Assembly: GCF_014323705.1 (NCBI RefSeq)
Contig: NZ_JABVEC010000028.1
Span: 1 to 64,000 of the forward strand
DNA from: Actinomadura alba
Lineage (GTDB): Bacteria; Actinomycetota; Actinomycetes; Streptosporangiales; Streptosporangiaceae
Length of the DNA stretch: 64,000 nucleotides
Reading direction: 5' to 3'
The notes below the pieces were generated by a model that worked only from the letters and a program-made list of their open reading frames with translations, made no database searches and had not been told where the DNA came from. The position numbers were made by a program, and so were the translations under genes. Positions 50,849 to 59,472 of the stretch are shown one piece after another. The number at the start of each line of letters is the position of its first letter. The stretch's first letter is position 1.

Positions 50849-51258
50849 ATCCGCCGGTCCAGACCTCGTCGTGGCGGGCTGGCCAGTTCCTTGCCCAGAC
50901 GCTGGACCAGTTCCTGCAACCGGAAGGACACCGCCTCCATGTTCACCTTCTCGGTGGCCGAGACCGCCAGGTAGGCGCCCGGCCCGGCGGCGACGAGGAA
51001 GACGTAGCCGCCGTCGAACTCGGTGACGGTCTGCCGCCATCGGGTGTTCGGGTCGCCGCAGAAGCCGGCGGTGCCGCGGGCGAGCGACTGCAGCCCGGAC
51101 ATCCCGGCGGCGTGGCGTTCGGCCTCGTCTCGGCTGATCCGTTCGGAGTGGGCGATGAGCAGCCCGTCGGCGGACAGCAGGACCGCGTGTCGCGTCTCCG
51201 GCATCCTCAGCGCGTCGTCGAGCATCCACCCGAGCTTGTTGGTCATGGCCTCGGTCAT
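50845..51258 (-). CDS. cvnB: Conservon roadblock/LC7 protein CvnB
   Basis: This 137-aa roadblock/LC7-domain protein has LGWMLDDALRMPETRHAVLLSADGLLIAHSERI at the start and GGYVFLVAAGPGAYLAVSA in the middle. Such proteins act as regulators or GTPase-activating partners of small GTPases like CvnD. ATG at 51258 overlaps the cvnA stop (ATGA); an ATG five codons later is possible. Confidence 0.92.
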   Translation of the reverse strand: MTEAMTNKLGWMLDDALRMPETRHAVLLSADGLLIAHSERISRDEAERHAAGMSGLQSLARGTAGFCGDPNTRWRQTVTEFDGGYVFLVAAGPGAYLAVSATEKVNMEAVSFRLQELVQRLGKELASPPRRGLDRRI

Positions 51259-52820
51259 GCCTGGGGGTTCCCTTCGGAGTCGGGTGCGGCGGTGGCCCGG
51301 CCGGATCGGGTGCCCCGCTGCCAGGCGCCCATGCTCGCAGCGATGTCCCGTGCCGACCGGCCCTCGGAGTCGGCGGGCGGTGCGGAGCCCTCCGTGCGCC
51401 CGGTGCGTTGCGTGTGCTCCGGGCCTTCGACGTGGCCTTCGCGTTCCGTGTGCTCAGCAGGCGCACTGTGCCGCTCAGCGCGCTCGGTGCGCTCCTGGCG
51501 CCGGGTGCTCAGGGTGCGCTGCGTCTGCTCGGTGCGATCGGGGTGGTCGGTGCGATCGGGGTGGTCGGTGCGATCCGAGGGCTCCGCCGCGGAGCGACCT
51601 GCCGTCTCCGGCGGCTCCGGGCGGGCGGACCGGCTCCGGCCGCCGGGCTTCGCCCGCTGTCGCTTCGGCAGACCGCTCGCCGTCACCGGCCGCGCTTCGC
51701 CCGGCTGTGCCGTCGCGGTCGGCTCGGCGGCCCGCGCCGCCTCGGGCGGCTCGGGCGTCCCGGACACCTCGCGGCTCGCCGCCATGGCCGGGGCGGTCCG
51801 CACGGGTACGGTCAACGCCAGGTCCTCGACGGCCGTGAGCAGCGCCATGGGCAGGAACACCACGGCGCGCACTCCCCCGTACGGGGAATGGGTGTCGACG
51901 GACACGCTGAACCCGTACCGGGCGGCGAGCACGCCCACGACACCGAACCCGACCTGGGGAGGGTCGCCGAGCCGGTTGATGTCCGCGGCCTCCCGGCCGG
52001 ACAGGAGCCGGGAGGCCCTCTCCAGTTCCTCGGGGGTCATGCCGACCCCCGCATCGTCGATCAGAATGGCGATGCCGTTGTGGGTCCGCTGGAAGTCGAC
52101 CTGGACCAGGCTGTTGGGCTGAGAGTGCCGCGCGGCGTTGTCCAGCAACTCGGCGACGGTGAGGACGACGGGTTCGACCACCCGGCTGACGACGGCGACG
52201 TTCGCCTGCGACCGCACCGAGTTGACCTGGACGCGCAGATAGTCGCGGATGCGGGAGGTCGCGCCGCGCACCACGTCCGGGAGCGCCGAGGCCGACCGCT
52301 GCTGCCCCGGCCACGACCCGCACAGGACCGCCGTGGCCTGCGCCCGCCGGCCGAGCTGTGCGTTCATGTGGTCGATCTTCAGCAGGTCCTCGAGCACGTA
52401 CGGATCGTCATGCCTTTCCTGCATGTTCGAGATCGCCAGTTGCTGCTCGTTGGCCAGGCTCTGGACCGAGCGCATCGCCGCCTTGAGCGTCGCCTTGGCC
52501 GAATGGTCCGCACGGGTCTTCGCCTGTTCGACGGATTCGGCGAAGAGGTTGAGGGTCGTCTGCACACTCTGGTCGTACGGAGTTCCGGCGAGCCGGACGT
52601 GCAGGAGGCCGGGAACCTCGACCGGACGGTCATAGATGAACTCGACGAGCGCGGGCAGCCGGGTGACGGCGAGATGCCGCAGTTCCTCGTCCCGGACCCG
52701 CTCACCGCCTTCGAGCGCGGCCACCCGCCGGCGCATGCGGGTGGCGATGCGCCACTGGCGTACCAGCAGAACTCCCATGACGATCGAGCAGACCGCCAGG
52801 CACCAGAACGCCACCGCCAT
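51255..52820 (-). CDS. cvnA: Conservon sensor-kinase-like protein CvnA
   Basis: The 521-aa protein has one N-terminal membrane helix (AVAFWCLAVCSIVMGVLLV), a long helical region, and a GHKL ATPase domain with N box ELLDNAARHSQPNSLV, G1 DDAGVGM and G2 GFGVVGVLAARYG. It lacks an obvious phospho-accepting His box, as is usual for CvnA. The C-terminal 170 residues are charged and disordered, with DRTDHP repeats encoded by 18-bp DNA repeats near 51534-51573. It is the first gene of the conservon. Confidence 0.9.
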   Translation of the reverse strand: MAVAFWCLAVCSIVMGVLLVRQWRIATRMRRRVAALEGGERVRDEELRHLAVTRLPALVEFIYDRPVEVPGLLHVRLAGTPYDQSVQTTLNLFAESVEQAKTRADHSAKATLKAAMRSVQSLANEQQLAISNMQERHDDPYVLEDLLKIDHMNAQLGRRAQATAVLCGSWPGQQRSASALPDVVRGATSRIRDYLRVQVNSVRSQANVAVVSRVVEPVVLTVAELLDNAARHSQPNSLVQVDFQRTHNGIAILIDDAGVGMTPEELERASRLLSGREAADINRLGDPPQVGFGVVGVLAARYGFSVSVDTHSPYGGVRAVVFLPMALLTAVEDLALTVPVRTAPAMAASREVSGTPEPPEAARAAEPTATAQPGEARPVTASGLPKRQRAKPGGRSRSARPEPPETAGRSAAEPSDRTDHPDRTDHPDRTEQTQRTLSTRRQERTERAERHSAPAEHTEREGHVEGPEHTQRTGRTEGSAPPADSEGRSARDIAASMGAWQRGTRSGRATAAPDSEGNPQA

Positions 52821-53081
52821 GTATGTGCTCCATATCCTCGCGGGCAGGGGACAGGGGGAAGGGATGATCGCTGTCGGGCAGCGTGCGGCGCCAGGCGGCG
52901 GACCGGTCGAGATCTCGGTGTCGGTGCGGCGTTCCCCACCGACGGGACCGGCTCAGGAGTGCGTCCCGGTGGTCATGTCGGCAACGCTCGTACGACATCG
53001 CCGACCGCCGCCATGAGCGACGAGCCGATCACGGCCGAAGGTGTTCGGTGAGGGCCAAACATCGAAACTCCGGGTGCGGCA

Positions 53082-53110
53082 TTAGTACAGAGTGCGGGTA
53101 AAGGAGTAAA
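53082..53110 (-). promoter_or_regulatory. Putative promoter of the conservon operon
   Basis: On the minus strand TTTACT (53110-53105) is followed after 17 bases by TACTAA (53087-53082), in a locally A/T-rich stretch. The start of cvnA lies about 260 bases further on, so a long leader would result. No larger gene is recognised in 52821-53081. Confidence 0.35.
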
Positions 53111-53167
53111 GGATAACAGCCACGTAACTTCCGGACGCCAGGCTCGGGGTACACCGGCGAGCCCGCC

Positions 53168-53222
53168 GTCGCGCGGCCGAGGCCGGCTGCTCGGGGTCGC
53201 GCGGCCGAGGCCGGCGGCTCGG
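53168..53222. repeat. 28-bp tandem duplication
   Basis: GTCGCGCGGCCGAGGCCGGC begins at 53168 and again at 53196, so a 28-bp unit is present twice. It lies just past the end of the AmaP-like gene at 53224. Confidence 0.75.
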
Positions 53223-53223
53223 G

Positions 53224-53808
53224 TCAGTGGACCCGGGAGCCGGTGTCGCCGCCCGGCCGAACGGTGACCTCGACGGGATCGGGTCGCAGCCCGCTGGTGG
53301 CCGTCAACTGCTCGACGGTGCGGCCGAGGTGCTCGCCCACGACCCGCAGATCGGTATCGCCGGCCATGTCGATGCGGGCACGCAACTCGGGGTGCCGGGC
53401 GTCGCCGAGCAGCCGGACGAACGCGTGTTCGACGGCCGCGTGGCGTTCGAGGGCGCTGGCGGTGGCGTCGGCGAGGGCGGGGCTGTTCAGCGACACCTTC
53501 CCCGCCGTCTCCCGGTCGTCGCCCGCTTCGAGGACCAGATCCGCGGGCAGCGAGCGGCGCCCGCCCGGCCGGAGTTCGGCGCGCAGCAGGCGCCAGCCCG
53601 ACCAGGCCAGGATGAGGCCCGCGACTGCGAGGGCGGCCCATGCCCACCAGCCCCACGAGTGCCACCGGGTGAGCAGCCACCTGGGCAGCAGTGCCCCCCG
53701 CGGGTCGACGCCCGGCAGATGACCGCGCCCGGCGGCCACGCCGACGGCGCCCACGACCGCCAGCACGAGACCGATCATCGCCCAGAGCACACGGTTGAAG
53801 CGATCCAT
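53224..53808 (-). CDS. AmaP-like alkaline-shock membrane anchor protein
   Basis: The 194-aa protein has two membrane helices at the N-terminus (VLWAMIGLVLAVVGAVGVAAG and WAWAALAVAGLILAWSGWRLL). A cytoplasmic Asp23-like part follows, with LNSPALADATASALERHAAVEHAFVRLLGD. AmaP anchors Asp23 at the membrane in Gram-positives; this is an actinobacterial relative. It is the last gene of the Asp23 operon and its start overlaps the previous gene's stop by one base. Confidence 0.78.
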   Translation of the reverse strand: MDRFNRVLWAMIGLVLAVVGAVGVAAGRGHLPGVDPRGALLPRWLLTRWHSWGWWAWAALAVAGLILAWSGWRLLRAELRPGGRRSLPADLVLEAGDDRETAGKVSLNSPALADATASALERHAAVEHAFVRLLGDARHPELRARIDMAGDTDLRVVGEHLGRTVEQLTATSGLRPDPVEVTVRPGGDTGSRVH

Positions 53809-54347
53809 CAGGCGACCCTCCTCGGGCTGCGGAGCCGCAGGCGGACCCGGACGGGCGCCGGGGCGGCGAGCCTGTCCAGTTCGCCATCGATGGCCTCGGC
53901 TATCTCGGTTCGGTCCTCGTCACGGGCCTCGGCCAGCACGTCGACCTTCCACCGGTGCCGTCCGCGCAAGCGGACGCGGGCACTGTTCACGCCGGGGATC
54001 CGGGCGGCGGCGTCGGCCAGAAGGCGCTCGGCCGGGCGGCGCAGCACCCACCACTCGCTCCCCGCGTCGGCGGTGGCCGGATGCACGGGCAGCCGGGACG
54101 GCCGCCACGGGCGCAGCTCGGCGATGAGCAGCGCCAGTCCCAGCAGCCCCACGGCGCCCATCAGGATGACAGCGAGCCGGTCGCCCAGCGGCGTGCTCGT
54201 GAGGGCGGCGTGCCAGCGCCTCAGTGGCAGCAGCCACGGCGCGTGCCGCAGCGCCGCCAGCACCGCCTGGACGGCGATGAACAACCCGCCGGCGATCAGG
54301 ACCAGGCTGAGCACCAGCGTCGCGATCCGGTTGAAAGCGCGCATCAA
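53808..54347 (-). CDS. DUF6286/AmaP-related membrane protein
   Basis: This 179-aa protein has two hydrophobic helices (IATLVLSLVLIAGGLFIAVQAVL and LAVILMGAVGLLGLALLIAELRPW) and a cytoplasmic Asp23-like domain (LLADAAARIPGVNSARVRLRGRHRWKVDVLAEA). It is related in layout to the next gene in the operon and to DUF6286 proteins that occur with Asp23 in actinobacteria. ATGs at 54347 and 54344 are adjacent. It is coupled to the upstream gene by a four-base overlap. Confidence 0.75.
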   Translation of the reverse strand: MMRAFNRIATLVLSLVLIAGGLFIAVQAVLAALRHAPWLLPLRRWHAALTSTPLGDRLAVILMGAVGLLGLALLIAELRPWRPSRLPVHPATADAGSEWWVLRRPAERLLADAAARIPGVNSARVRLRGRHRWKVDVLAEARDEDRTEIAEAIDGELDRLAAPAPVRVRLRLRSPRRVA

Positions 54348-54826
54348 CGTCCCGATCGTGGAGTGCGGCCGGCGGCCGGGCCGTGGCGGCCGGTCTCCGG
54401 GAAGGCGCTGACGCCCTCGAGCTCGTCGACGACGACCGCTACGTCGCGATCATCACCGGCCCGGCTCAGCACCTGGCGTACGGTCTCGCCGACCGCCCTG
54501 GTCACGCCCTGCAGTGGAAGTACGCCTACGGCGATGTGGACGATCACCGTCCGATCGGTGTGGCGGACTCCGACGACCTTGCCGTGCCGGTACAGCGTGG
54601 CCACTTCGAGCGGCCCGCGACCGCCGACGAGGCGGACGACCCCGGGCACGGCCTCGACCGCGCTCGCGACCGCCAGGGCGAGGCCCGCGCGGCCACCGGC
54701 GTCGCGGCCGGCATCGAGGCGGTCGGTCTCGGCGCGGTCGGTCTCGGCGCGGTCGGTTTCCGCGTGACCGGAACCGGCGCGACCTGTGGCGGCGCTGTCG
54801 AGGTGATCGCTGACCTTGACGTTCAC
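54344..54826 (-). CDS. Asp23/Gls24-like protein with short charged repeats
   Basis: The 160-aa product of GTG 54826 overlaps the asp23 stop by GTGA. It has an Asp23-like core (LALAVASAVEAVPGVVRLVGG, then VIVHIAVGVLPLQGVTRAVGETVRQVL) preceded by AETDR repeated three times (encoded near 54721-54768). The C-terminus is basic and Gly-rich. It lacks membrane segments and probably works with the Asp23 protein next to it. Confidence 0.75.
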   Translation of the reverse strand: MNVKVSDHLDSAATGRAGSGHAETDRAETDRAETDRLDAGRDAGGRAGLALAVASAVEAVPGVVRLVGGRGPLEVATLYRHGKVVGVRHTDRTVIVHIAVGVLPLQGVTRAVGETVRQVLSRAGDDRDVAVVVDELEGVSAFPETGRHGPAAGRTPRSGR

Positions 54827-55392
54827 TGGACTCGCGGTTTCTCTGGCGGCTTCTCTTCCTGGCCCTCGATGAAGACGTCGTCGACGTTGATGTTCACCTC
54901 GACGACCCTCAGTCCCGTCATGCTCTCGACTCGTTCGATCACATTGGCGCGGACGGCCTCGCTGATCTCGACGATGCTCTGGCCGTACCACGTGACGATG
55001 TCCAGGTCGATGGCCGCCTCCTTCTCACCGACCTCGGTCTCGACGCCCTGCGTGACCATGGACGCGTCCGTCTGGCCGGGCACCATGGCGCGCATGCGGC
55101 CGAGCCTGCGGGCGATCCCGCGACCCATCGAGTGCACACCGGGGATCTCCCGGGTGGCCATCCCGGCGATCTTGGCCACGACGGCCTCCGAGATGTGGGT
55201 GGTGCCCATGTCGGTCGACAATGACGCGTACGCGGGGCCGGCACCCGCGGGGCGCCGGGCGGGCTGTGCCGGTTGCGTCGGCGGCTTGACCACCTGGCCG
55301 GCCGTGCTGCCGGCCCTGCTCTCGGAGGCGGTCCTTTCGGATACCGCCTTGTTCGCGGATACTGCCTTGTTCTCGGATGTGGTGTCGGGCAT
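54823..55392 (-). CDS. Asp23/Gls24 family envelope stress response protein
   Basis: The 189-aa protein starts with a disordered, repetitive stretch (KAVSANKAVSERTASESRAG, Pro-rich part). A clean Asp23 domain follows: ISEAVVAKIAGMATREIPGVHSMG, then AAIDLDIVTWYGQSIVEISEAVRANVIERVESMTGLRVVEVNINVDDV. Asp23 proteins form a layer under the membrane and respond to alkaline and cell-wall stress. It lies in a five-gene operon with DUF2273 and AmaP-like genes. Confidence 0.9.
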   Translation of the reverse strand: MPDTTSENKAVSANKAVSERTASESRAGSTAGQVVKPPTQPAQPARRPAGAGPAYASLSTDMGTTHISEAVVAKIAGMATREIPGVHSMGRGIARRLGRMRAMVPGQTDASMVTQGVETEVGEKEAAIDLDIVTWYGQSIVEISEAVRANVIERVESMTGLRVVEVNINVDDVFIEGQEEKPPEKPRVQ

Positions 55393-55462
55393 GTCCGGTG
55401 CTCCTTACCGTCGTTCACACCGCACCGTCGTTCACACCTCACCCGGGTGTGCGGTCCGGTGG

Positions 55463-55648
55463 TCAGTGGTGGGATGCCGAGAACCTGTCGGTCCACTCAC
55501 GGATGTCCACGTCGCCTTCCACGACGCGGGCCACCCAGTAGCCGACGACGCCGGCGACGACGGCGCCCACGGCGGCCAGAAAGCCCACCGACACCCAAAG
55601 CCAGGCGATCAGGAACCCGACGAGGAAGCCGAACTGGCGGCGTGACAT
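55463..55648 (-). CDS. DUF2273-like small membrane protein (61 aa)
   Basis: Almost all of this 61-residue protein consists of two membrane helices (FGFLVGFLIAWLWVSVGFLAA and AVVAGVVGYWVARVV) joined by two residues. A short acidic C-terminus, EGDVDIREWTDRFSASHH, ends it. It starts the Asp23 operon; small DUF2273 proteins hold the same place in Firmicutes and actinobacteria and probably anchor the Asp23 layer. GGAGGG lies upstream of ATG 55648. Confidence 0.78.
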   Translation of the reverse strand: MSRRQFGFLVGFLIAWLWVSVGFLAAVGAVVAGVVGYWVARVVEGDVDIREWTDRFSASHH

Positions 55649-55776
55649 GGACCCCTCCCTTCCAGCCGGTCTCGCGCTCGGCTATCTGGTTAGATCCGGC
55701 CACGGCGCGAACGTTCCGCGCGAACGCAAGGAGAAGGCGGCTAGAACAAGAATCTACGAACCGGCATGAAACGCCT

Positions 55777-55801
55777 GGTTTCGTGGCATATGCCCAGGGT
55801 A
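55777..55801 (+). promoter_or_regulatory. SigB-like stress promoter upstream of the gas-vesicle operon
   Basis: GGTTTC (55777-55782) is separated by 14 bases from GGGTA (55797-55801), matching the actinobacterial SigB-type pattern GTTT-N12-15-GGGTA. An inverted repeat GAAAC-GCCTG-GTTTC overlaps the -35. It lies about 254 bases before the first gene of the gas-vesicle operon. The rest of the 406-base divergent interval (55649-56054) shows nothing else I recognise. Confidence 0.55.
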
Positions 55802-56054
55802 GAAGGCCTTTCGTTGATTTGAATACCGCGATACGCGGCTGATGCCAGGTTTGCTCACTGCATTGCGACGGCGTACACGGTGAGCTTCTGGACGACTCGG
55901 CGCCCCGCCCATTCCGACGGCCGGTGGCCTCGCGCCGGCAGCCCGCGATGTGCCGCGATGTGCCGCGGCGGCGGCGAACCAGCGTCTTGTACTCGCCGAT
56001 CCGCACGCCGCCGCCGAAGTCGTACGGCTCTGTGTCGCGCAGGGGGGAGAGGGC

Positions 56055-56630
56055 ATGAAGTGCGGAAGTCAGATAGCGGTCGGCGTCATCGGCGGATACC
56101 TGCTGGGGCGCAGTCACAAGACCAGGTTGGCCGTGCTCATGGCGCTCATGGCGGCGGGGGGAAAACTCCCCGTGGATCCCGCTGATCTGCTGCGCCGCAC
56201 ACCCTTGGGCGCTGAGGGCGGCCCCTTGGACAAGCTGACCGGCGACCTGCGCAGCCAGTTGCTCGACGCGGGCAAGTCGGTCGCGATGGCCGCCGCGAGC
56301 GGCCGCATCGATTCGCTCAGTGACAAGCTTCAGCAGCGCGCGGAGACGCTGCGCGAACCTGCCGCCGGGAAGCGCAGAGCGCGCCCGGCCGAGGAGCCGC
56401 GGGAAGAGCGCGGGCGCAGAGCGGACGAGGACGAGGACGCGTACGACTACGAGGACGAGTACGAGGACTACTACGAGGACGAGGAAGAGTACGGGCCCGA
56501 GGAGCCCGAAGAGCGTGAGGAGCGCCGGCCGCCGGCTCGCCTACCACGCCGTGAGCCTCGCCGGGCAACGCGCAGGAGTGGCCAGGACGCCTCCAGAGCC
56601 CCCAGGAGGACGCCGCGCGCCACGCGATGA
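56055..56630 (+). CDS. Gas-vesicle-operon accessory protein with acidic tail
   Basis: The 191-aa protein has a conserved N-terminal part (CGSQIAVGVIGGYLLGRSHKTRLAVLMALMAAGGKLPVDP) with a hydrophobic helix and GYLLGR motif. A helical region (LDKLTGDLRSQLLDAGKSVAMAAASGRIDSL) follows. The last 90 residues are disordered: an Asp/Glu/Tyr-rich run (YEDEYEDYYEDEEEYG) and then an Arg/Pro-rich end. ATG 56055 follows GGGGGAGAGGG. Related proteins occur in Streptomyces gvp clusters among the unassigned accessory genes (a GvpY-type assignment is a guess). It may link vesicles to membrane or cytoplasmic partners. Confidence 0.72.
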   Translation: MKCGSQIAVGVIGGYLLGRSHKTRLAVLMALMAAGGKLPVDPADLLRRTPLGAEGGPLDKLTGDLRSQLLDAGKSVAMAAASGRIDSLSDKLQQRAETLREPAAGKRRARPAEEPREERGRRADEDEDAYDYEDEYEDYYEDEEEYGPEEPEEREERRPPARLPRREPRRATRRSGQDASRAPRRTPRATR

Positions 56631-56651
56631 CCGATAGCGAGGGCGATAGCG

Positions 56652-57953
56652 ATGACTGATCAGCAATCCGGTGGGACGGGCACGGATGTGGCGGAAGGCC
56701 TGCACACGGGCCGGCTGTCGCACGAGGCACAGAACTTCATGGGCGCCCTCGCGGACAGGGCGGTGGACACGGTCAGCGCGAAGCTCAGCGAGGCCACCGA
56801 CAAGCTGATCGACAAAATGGACCAGGGGGGTCCGGGCGTCAAGTCGGCGGTGAGCGGCCTGAAGGCGCTCGCGGAGGGCAAGTCCCCCTTCCGCGCCGCG
56901 GTCAGCGCCGGGGCCACCGGCCTGAAGGAGAAGGTGAAGCAGATCTTCCGGGGCGGCAAGGGCAAGAAGGGGCTCAAACTCACCAACATCGCCGAGACCT
57001 TGGACGTCGGCGTCCCGATGCGCCTCGCCTACGACCAGTGGACGCAGTTCGAGGACTTCCCGAGCTTCACGAAGAAGGTCGAGCACGCGGAGCACCCGGA
57101 GGACGAGAAGGTCAACTGGAAGGCGCAGATCTGGTGGTCGCACCGTAGCTGGGAATCGACGATCATCGAGCAGGTACCCGACGACCACATCGTCTGGCGG
57201 TCGAAGGGGCCTAAGGGCTACGCCGACGGCGCGGTGACCTTCTCCGAACTCGCTCCGAACCTGACCCGGATCATGCTGGTCATGGAGTACCACCCGCAGG
57301 GGCTCTTCGAGCACACGGGCAACCTCTGGCGGGCCCAGGGACGACGAGCCCGGCTCGAGTTCAAGCACTTCCGCCGGCACGTCATGGCCCACGCCATCCT
57401 CAACCCCGACGAGATCGAGGGCTGGCGCGGTGAGATCCGTGACGGCGAGGTGGTGAAGACCCACGAGGAGGCCCTCGAAGAGGAGAAGCGCGCCCGCGGC
57501 GAGGCGGCCGAGGGCGGCGAGCGGGTGGGCGCTCCGGAGGCGGAAGAGGGCCCCGAGGAAGAGGGCCCCGAGGAGCGGGCCCGCGCCGAGCGCCGCGAAG
57601 AGGAGGAGTACGAGGAGCACGAAGGCGAGGAGTACCGCGCCGAGCGTGAGGAGGAGGAGCCCGAGGAAGAGGGCGAAGAGGAGTACCGCGCCGACGTCTC
57701 GGCGGAAGAGGCCGCCGAAGAGGAGGAGCCGCGCCGCGCACGGCCGCCGGCTCGCCGTCGCGCACCCGTACGACGCCGCGCCGCGGCCGAGCCCGAGGAG
57801 GAAGAGCCGGAGCCGGCCCCGCCGAGGGTGCGGAGCGGACCTGCGAGGCGGCGGCCGGCGGACGGACGCGCGGCCGAGGAGCCACGCAGAGCACCCGCCC
57901 GGCGACGGGCGCCGGCCCGCCGGCGCGCCGAGGGACCGGACGAAGAGGAATAG
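56652..57953 (+). CDS. SRPBCC-domain gas-vesicle accessory protein with long charged tail
   Basis: This 433-aa protein has an N-terminal helical part ([35 protein letters not shown]). Residues about 110-250 form an SRPBCC/polyketide-cyclase-like fold with the typical [23 protein letters not shown] and [31 protein letters not shown]. The remaining 170 residues alternate Glu-rich and Arg/Ala/Pro-rich disordered blocks. A SRPBCC gene sits in the same place in Streptomyces gvp clusters (often called GvpZ, a label I cannot confirm). It lies 21 bases after the preceding gene. Confidence 0.78.
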   Translation: MTDQQSGGTGTDVAEGLHTGRLSHEAQNFMGALADRAVDTVSAKLSEATDKLIDKMDQGGPGVKSAVSGLKALAEGKSPFRAAVSAGATGLKEKVKQIFRGGKGKKGLKLTNIAETLDVGVPMRLAYDQWTQFEDFPSFTKKVEHAEHPEDEKVNWKAQIWWSHRSWESTIIEQVPDDHIVWRSKGPKGYADGAVTFSELAPNLTRIMLVMEYHPQGLFEHTGNLWRAQGRRARLEFKHFRRHVMAHAILNPDEIEGWRGEIRDGEVVKTHEEALEEEKRARGEAAEGGERVGAPEAEEGPEEEGPEERARAERREEEEYEEHEGEEYRAEREEEEPEEEGEEEYRADVSAEEAAEEEEPRRARPPARRRAPVRRRAAAEPEEEEPEPAPPRVRSGPARRRPADGRAAEEPRRAPARRRAPARRRAEGPDEEE

Positions 57954-58017
57954 GGACGCCCGGGCGCGACCGCGGCGATGGAGCCGAGCGGATGCCCGCG
58001 GCGGGGGAGGCAATCCG

Positions 58018-58431
58018 ATGACCGTTTCTTCGACCCGAGGATCGCCGGTCGACCGCCCGTCCGGTGGCGGACTCGCGGACGTCGTGGGCTTGATCCTGGA
58101 CAAGGGCCTGGTGATCGACGCGTTCGTGCGCGTCTCGCTGGTCGGCATCGAGCTGATCACCATCGACGCGCGCATCGTCGTGGCGAGTGTGGACACCTAT
58201 CTGCGCTTCGCCGAGGCCACCAACCGGCTCGATCTCTACGAGAAGGGCGGGAAGAGCCTGCCCGAAGTCGTCCAGGGGATCACCGAGGCCGGGACCCAGA
58301 GCGTGGCCAAGGGGAAGACGAAGGGGGTCCTCGACGCGGCCAAGGAGACGTTCGAGGAGACCATGGCGGACCGCCGGGAACAGGCCCGCGAGCGGCGCAC
58401 CCGGCCGGCCCGGGGGGAGCGTGAGCCGTGA
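58018..58431 (+). CDS. gvpA: Gas vesicle structural protein GvpA
   Basis: This 137-aa protein has the GvpA core [49 protein letters not shown]. That core forms the ribs of the gas vesicle wall. It is preceded by a 17-residue polar leader. About 65 residues follow the core, longer than classical GvpA (70-80 aa) but usual in actinobacteria. ATG 58018 has GGGGGAGG 7 bases upstream, the best ribosome site of the operon, which suits the major structural protein. Confidence 0.93.
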   Translation: MTVSSTRGSPVDRPSGGGLADVVGLILDKGLVIDAFVRVSLVGIELITIDARIVVASVDTYLRFAEATNRLDLYEKGGKSLPEVVQGITEAGTQSVAKGKTKGVLDAAKETFEETMADRREQARERRTRPARGEREP

Positions 58432-59222
58432 CGACGCGGTCGCGGTCCCAGAGCGCGGAGGGTCTCATGAACGAACCGGGCACTGCCTGTTACGTCTACG
58501 GGGTGGTCCCGGCCGACGCCGTTGTGCCCGAGGGCCTGACCGGTACCGACGGGAACGAGGTCTCCCTGGTACGGCACGGCGAGCTCGCCGGGGTGGTGAG
58601 CGAGATCATGCCCGAGGGACCGCTGGGCACCAGAGAGGACCTGCTCGCACACGAGCACGTGGTGGAGACGCTCGCCAAGGAGACCACGATGCTGCCGCTG
58701 AGATTCGGCGCGGTGGTCACCAGCGCCGACGCGGTGGTCGACGAGATGCTCGCACCGCACCACGACTGGTTCGCCGACGCCATCGCCGACCTGGCAGGTC
58801 GCATGGAGTACACGATCCTCGGCACCTATGTGGAGGAGACCGTACTGCGCGAGGTGCTGGAGGAGCGGCCGGAGGCCAGGAGGCTGCGCGAGAACCTGCG
58901 CGACCTGCCCGAGGACGCCGGCTACTACGAGCGCGTCCGGTTGGGCGAACTCGTCGTACAGGCGCTCGAGGAGAAGCGTGAGGTCGACACCGAGGAGCTG
59001 GCGCAGGCGCTCGCGCCGTACGCCGTGGCGGTGGCGCCACGGGAGGCGGCCGGCGAGGACACGGCCGCGGACGTGGCGTTCCTCGTCGACGACAAGGATC
59101 AGCGGCGGTTCGAGCGCGCCGTGGACGAGCTCGGCCACGAGTGGTCCGGCCGGATCCGGCTGCGCATGATCGGGCCTCTGGCGCCCTACGACTTCGTCCC
59201 CTCGCCGCCGGAGGTGGATTGA
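58428..59222 (+). CDS. gvpF: Gas vesicle protein GvpF
   Basis: This 264-aa GvpF/GvpL family protein has [20 protein letters not shown] and [24 protein letters not shown] in the first domain, and [20 protein letters not shown] at the C-terminus. It is needed for vesicle assembly and contacts GvpA. GTG 58428 overlaps the gvpA stop (GTGA), but ATG 58467 has GGAGGG upstream and is an equally good start. Its partner GvpL lies four genes downstream. Confidence 0.92.
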   Translation: MTTRSRSQSAEGLMNEPGTACYVYGVVPADAVVPEGLTGTDGNEVSLVRHGELAGVVSEIMPEGPLGTREDLLAHEHVVETLAKETTMLPLRFGAVVTSADAVVDEMLAPHHDWFADAIADLAGRMEYTILGTYVEETVLREVLEERPEARRLRENLRDLPEDAGYYERVRLGELVVQALEEKREVDTEELAQALAPYAVAVAPREAAGEDTAADVAFLVDDKDQRRFERAVDELGHEWSGRIRLRMIGPLAPYDFVPSPPEVD

Positions 59223-59225
59223 CCG

Positions 59226-59471
59226 ATGGGGCTGTTGACGGGGTTGCTGACGCTGCCGATCGCGCCCGTACGTGGAGTCGTTTGGCTGGCGGAGCGTATC
59301 CGCGATCAGGCGGAGCAGGAGATGTACGATCCCGCGGCGGTGCGCGCCCAGCTGGCCGAGGTCGACCGCGCGCGTGCCTCCGGCGAGCTCCCCGAAGACG
59401 TCGCGGCGGAACTCGAGGACGAGCTGCTGAGCCGGCTGACGGCCGGGCGCTCCCGCGCGCCGGAGACGTGA
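59226..59471 (+). CDS. gvpG: Gas vesicle protein GvpG
   Basis: This 81-aa GvpG reads MGLLTGLLTLPIAPVRGVVWLAERIRDQAEQEMYDP, followed by a helical, acidic stretch (LAEVDRARASGELPEDVAAELEDELLSRL). This is the family hallmark. It assists assembly with GvpF and GvpL. It starts 3 bases after gvpF. Confidence 0.92.
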   Translation: MGLLTGLLTLPIAPVRGVVWLAERIRDQAEQEMYDPAAVRAQLAEVDRARASGELPEDVAAELEDELLSRLTAGRSRAPET

Positions 59472-59472
59472 C

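Noticed and set aside
56541-58196. A 551-codon minus-strand frame opposite the SRPBCC gas-vesicle gene
   Set aside because: Leu/Gly/Ala-rich low-complexity shadow of the Glu/Arg-rich coding strand.
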